Shown one piece after another: positions 61,302 through 64,000 of a stretch of DNA of 64,000 bases. The translations under genes and the position numbers were made by a program. The stretch comes from Pontiellaceae bacterium B1224 (GTDB lineage: Bacteria > Verrucomicrobiota > Kiritimatiellia > Kiritimatiellales > Pontiellaceae). Under the pieces are notes generated by a model, which was not told where the DNA came from, did no database searches, and was given only the letters and a program-made list of their open reading frames with translations. The DNA lies in contig JAROBA010000005.1 of assembly GCA_029432815.1 (NCBI GenBank), positions 1 through 64,000 on the forward strand, in the 5' to 3' direction. Every line of letters begins with the position of its first letter. The stretch's first letter is position 1.

Positions 61302-63875
61302 TTACTTTGCATCAAAACGCGTACCGTAGATGCGCAGTTCAGACGGCTCAAACAGCCCGCGGCCATGTTTCTTAATGCGCAGATATCTGAAACGGTCTTC
61401 CCTTCGTTTTTTATGGACTTCCATCGTTACCATTTCTAATGAACGTTCAGTGGAGTCGGTGAGTTCAATCCATTTTTCCTGATCGTTCGACCCGTAGAAA
61501 ACGACCCCTTCCGTACGCTCTTCAAAGTTCATTCGACCTTCCAGAGCAAAGGAAGTAAATGCCATTTGGAAGTCGGGACCGAAATCGAAGATATAGCCCA
61601 TATCCTTGGCCAGCCCAGAGAGCGGGAATGTGTCATCGTTGCTATCGATCAGCCATCCAACAGAATTACCGATCTCTGATGAAACAGCGATTTTCGGATA
61701 ATCAACACTGCCGTCCGGCAGCTGCGGCGTCAGCACTTCGAGTCCATTGAACGCCTGTTGAAGCAGCAGCAGCCCCTGCCAGAACACTTCATCGCTCGTG
61801 CTCTCGGATGCCCGCGCCACTTTACCATAGAGTTCAATACAATGATCCAACGTTCCCTGAACGTAGGCAACATCGGCATCATGCACCGATTTAATCGCCT
61901 CCATCGCCGCCTTACGATCGGGTGCAACCGCGATGGTTACCTGACGCGGCTCAATCGTTTCTCCATTCAAGGCTTCCACCACAAAAGAAGTTTCCCCGAT
62001 TTCCTGCGGCGACCAGGTAAAGGCTCCCGTTTCACTATTCAGTTCCGCCCCTTCCGGCAGCCCCAGACTGCTGATCTGCTGCGCGTTTGTAGCAGCAAAA
62101 TCCATCGTGATGGCTGCCCCCACATAGGCATTCATCCGCAAGGGATCATTTCCTCCGACAAAGCTCGGTGGGTTCAGCTGATTGTCGGGCCTGCGAAGGA
62201 ACTGATCCAGATCTACGGTCGTTTCTGGAGATGCGATTGTATCAACAAAAATAATGTCCTCCACATGCTCAAACGGCGACATCGTATACGTAACATAGCG
62301 CCACTCTGCCTGCGTATTCGGCAGCAGCCAGGGCTTTTCAAACCCTTCCATGTTGAGTGTCGCGACGCCCGTTGTCCGTATTTTCAGCCCGATAGTTTTG
62401 CTGGGTGTTTTAATACTGAGCAGTGCGATACGTGCGCCTTCTTCCGAAGGCTTCACACGCAGAAAGGAATTCCCGTCCTCTTCCACAACCGATGCATTTC
62501 CAAAATTGCTCGAGCGCTCCACAATCTCAACTTCATCAGGCTCCTGAACAATCTGCGGAATTCGGGCGGCTTCGCCCTCGGCCTCCGGCGGAATGAAGAT
62601 CCATTCATAATCACCGCTCACCACGCGCTTTTTGAACGCTTCTTCGAAATACGGCGCAACCTCGGCGACGTTGACCCCTTTTTCGTAGGTAAAATAATAA
62701 TAGATATCCCAGTAACTGAGGTCCCGAATACGGCCGCGATAGTTATCCGAAAGCCGCGTATAAATCTGTTTAATCTCTCCATTAGAATCAATATTGGAAG
62801 GCGATGGGATCCAGGGCGTGTCGTAGCCCAGCATATAGCGGCTCACATATTCCGCCCCTTCCAAAAGACGGTTATTCAGGAATTCATAGGGGCCGACCGC
62901 ATTCGCCGCCGTGGACACCGTTCCGCGCACCGGATCGACCTTCGTGCCCTGCGCATGCATCAACCGGGCTGTCCTGACCGCAATCTCCATATCCCCGGCG
63001 GCGTGCGCCTGATCGCGCCCCATTTCCATCAATTGCACAAAAGGTTCTTCAACCTGCTCGCCCGTAACGGCATTGACTTCCACCTTTCGGAACAGATCCC
63101 TGATCGAATACACCCACCCTTTGTTGGGAGCATCCTCATTGACTGTGAACCACTCGACCCGCTTATCATAATTCTTACGGTCGTTCAGGAAGATATAGCA
63201 CGCCATCGCACCGGCATTGGGATACCCGCTTTGATTCATAAACCAGTCGTTTGAATACATGTAGAGATCAAGACTCGGATCAATGAGATTTTTCTTTAAC
63301 GCCTTCGTATCCTTCTCGGTCCAGGCCCATTCGGGGTCCGGACTGTCCGTGTAGCGCATCAGCTCCGCAGCCATGACCACCCCCATTACGGCATAGGGTG
63401 CGTGAATATGGGATGCACCGAAGGTATCGAATTTATCGGGATCCATCTGCGACCAGAGTCGAATGATCGTCATCGCATTAACCCGATAGGCCATATCCCC
63501 GGTGAAGTAATACATCAGCGCCTGTCGGTAGGCTTTATCCCCATCAGAATCCAGTTGCCTCCTCATGCCCCGGCTGTTGAAAGCATCAGTGGCCGGTTTG
63601 GAGGGATCGCTTTTACTCTGATTAATAATACCGACTGTTTTACCCGAGTTACCGTGCGCCGCCATTTTATTAAAATGAAACAGCCACGGATCCCGCCCGG
63701 CCAACACCTGCGCCCGTGCCGTATCCAGCAACTCTTTGGTTAAACCAACACCGGGATGGGTAAATCCGTCCGTTACGGTCTCGTTAATCTGCACGCGATT
63801 CGTTGTTACAACATTCGTATCGGCAACCGCCGATACGGCAGCCCACAGCACTAATCCCAACATATATATTTTCAT
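61302..63875 (-). CDS. Secreted lyase-like multidomain protein (alginate-lyase family)
   Basis: An 857-aa exported protein. A signal peptide (about 1-18) is followed by an (alpha/alpha) toroid-like N-terminal region similar to alginate-lyase-family proteins (residues 40-410: HPGVGLTKELLDTARAQV, NQSGYPNAGAMACYIFLNDRKNYDKRV, AGDMEIAVRTARLMHAQG). A beta-sandwich region (about 430-560), a putative Ig-like domain (about 575-655: ATNAQQISSLGLPEGAELNSETGAFTWSP) and a C-terminal F5/8-type discoidin-like domain end the protein. The family, substrate and catalytic residues are not certain. Transcribed with the GH97 gene. Confidence 0.7.
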   Translation of the reverse strand: MKIYMLGLVLWAAVSAVADTNVVTTNRVQINETVTDGFTHPGVGLTKELLDTARAQVLAGRDPWLFHFNKMAAHGNSGKTVGIINQSKSDPSKPATDAFNSRGMRRQLDSDGDKAYRQALMYYFTGDMAYRVNAMTIIRLWSQMDPDKFDTFGASHIHAPYAVMGVVMAAELMRYTDSPDPEWAWTEKDTKALKKNLIDPSLDLYMYSNDWFMNQSGYPNAGAMACYIFLNDRKNYDKRVEWFTVNEDAPNKGWVYSIRDLFRKVEVNAVTGEQVEEPFVQLMEMGRDQAHAAGDMEIAVRTARLMHAQGTKVDPVRGTVSTAANAVGPYEFLNNRLLEGAEYVSRYMLGYDTPWIPSPSNIDSNGEIKQIYTRLSDNYRGRIRDLSYWDIYYYFTYEKGVNVAEVAPYFEEAFKKRVVSGDYEWIFIPPEAEGEAARIPQIVQEPDEVEIVERSSNFGNASVVEEDGNSFLRVKPSEEGARIALLSIKTPSKTIGLKIRTTGVATLNMEGFEKPWLLPNTQAEWRYVTYTMSPFEHVEDIIFVDTIASPETTVDLDQFLRRPDNQLNPPSFVGGNDPLRMNAYVGAAITMDFAATNAQQISSLGLPEGAELNSETGAFTWSPQEIGETSFVVEALNGETIEPRQVTIAVAPDRKAAMEAIKSVHDADVAYVQGTLDHCIELYGKVARASESTSDEVFWQGLLLLQQAFNGLEVLTPQLPDGSVDYPKIAVSSEIGNSVGWLIDSNDDTFPLSGLAKDMGYIFDFGPDFQMAFTSFALEGRMNFEERTEGVVFYGSNDQEKWIELTDSTERSLEMVTMEVHKKRREDRFRYLRIKKHGRGLFEPSELRIYGTRFDAK

Positions 63876-63889
63876 TCTAATTTCCCAAA

Positions 63890-63963
63890 GTAGGACAGGC
63901 TTCCCGCCTGTCTCCCGAAACGAGACTCTTTGCGTGTATGGACAGGCAGGATGCCTATCCTAC
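63890..63963. repeat. Imperfect copy of the GTAGGACAGGC repeat
   Basis: It starts GTAGGACAGGCTTCC and ends ATGCCTATCCTAC, with imperfect arms and a loop of about 25 nt. It is the second copy of the element at 52438 and lies upstream of the lyase gene. Confidence 0.65.
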
Positions 63964-64000
63964 TTTCAATCGAACCCGTACTCAACAATATCAGTTTTAA

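Noticed and set aside
61758-63254. 498-aa open frame on the plus strand
   Set aside because: It is antisense to the lyase-like gene. It has no domain, and the minus-strand product has a signal peptide and clear domain order.
1-64000. tRNA, rRNA, CRISPR, transposase or phage genes
   Set aside because: I looked for tRNA-like ends, direct repeats with spacers and transposase or integrase motifs and found none that could be supported.

Overview
The window looks like chromosomal DNA from a marine member of the PVC superphylum, most likely a Kiritimatiellota/Pontiella-like organism. This is an inference from gene content (secreted sulfatase, fucosidase, GH88, GH97, a lyase-like protein, a very large lamin-tail/CotH exoprotein, a DUF1328 protein and a mevalonate operon), not from a marker gene. 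No rRNA, tRNA, CRISPR array, transposase or phage gene was recognised.

Layout. (1) 0.2-5.3 kb, minus strand: mevalonate-pathway operon (fni, mvaS, two GHMP kinases) ending in a Kv-type potassium channel with a zinc ribbon. (2) 5.4-8.7 kb: eIF1-like YciH, CvfB-like S1 protein, DEAD-box helicase, membrane protein. (3) 8.9-12.3 kb: two response regulators, a lipid kinase, a CDP-alcohol phosphatidyltransferase and a 54-aa DUF1328 protein. (4) 12.5-21.2 kb: a stress and transport stretch (lipoprotein, GltS-type symporter, two PRC-barrel proteins, ferredoxin, transaldolase, permease-EIIA fusion, OsmC, pterin dehydratase). At least three genes here carry one-base frameshifts. (5) 21.4-27.4 kb: metal-efflux operon with a CsoR-type operator, a double-TRASH protein, a CusB-like adaptor and a CusA-like pump. 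(6) 27.6-39.1 kb: a stress-survival island with two copies of a [micro-ORF, Rnk, Usp] cassette, an HPF-like hibernation factor, a sigma-54 activator and its histidine kinase, a PTS enzyme I, a CsbD-like protein and MscS. Three near-perfect sigma-54 -24/-12 promoters precede three micro-ORF transcription units. (7) 39.2-42.4 kb: PAS histidine kinase and FAD oxidoreductase. (8) 42.8-51.9 kb: beta-helix protein, sulfatase, GH29 fucosidase and a 1589-aa exoprotein. (9) 52.1-57.5 kb: an unsaturated-uronate locus (SDR, XRE-cupin regulator, GH88, cupin, Gfo/Idh) plus DUF202. (10) 57.5-63.9 kb: GH57, GH97 and a lyase-like secreted protein.

The two strongest observations not explained by ordinary annotation are as follows. 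First, a 15-bp interrupted palindrome, TTCCAANNNTTGGAA, occurs perfectly eight times and with one mismatch about fourteen more times. It is found in all three reading frames and in intergenic DNA. Second, a compact sigma-54 stress module is duplicated; each copy starts with a short paralogous peptide, and an identical 13-mer lies 189 bp upstream of both promoters. PTS EIIA domains are fused to a Usp and to an amino-acid permease, with a separate enzyme I nearby but no HPr, which suggests that PTS phosphorylation is used for regulation here.
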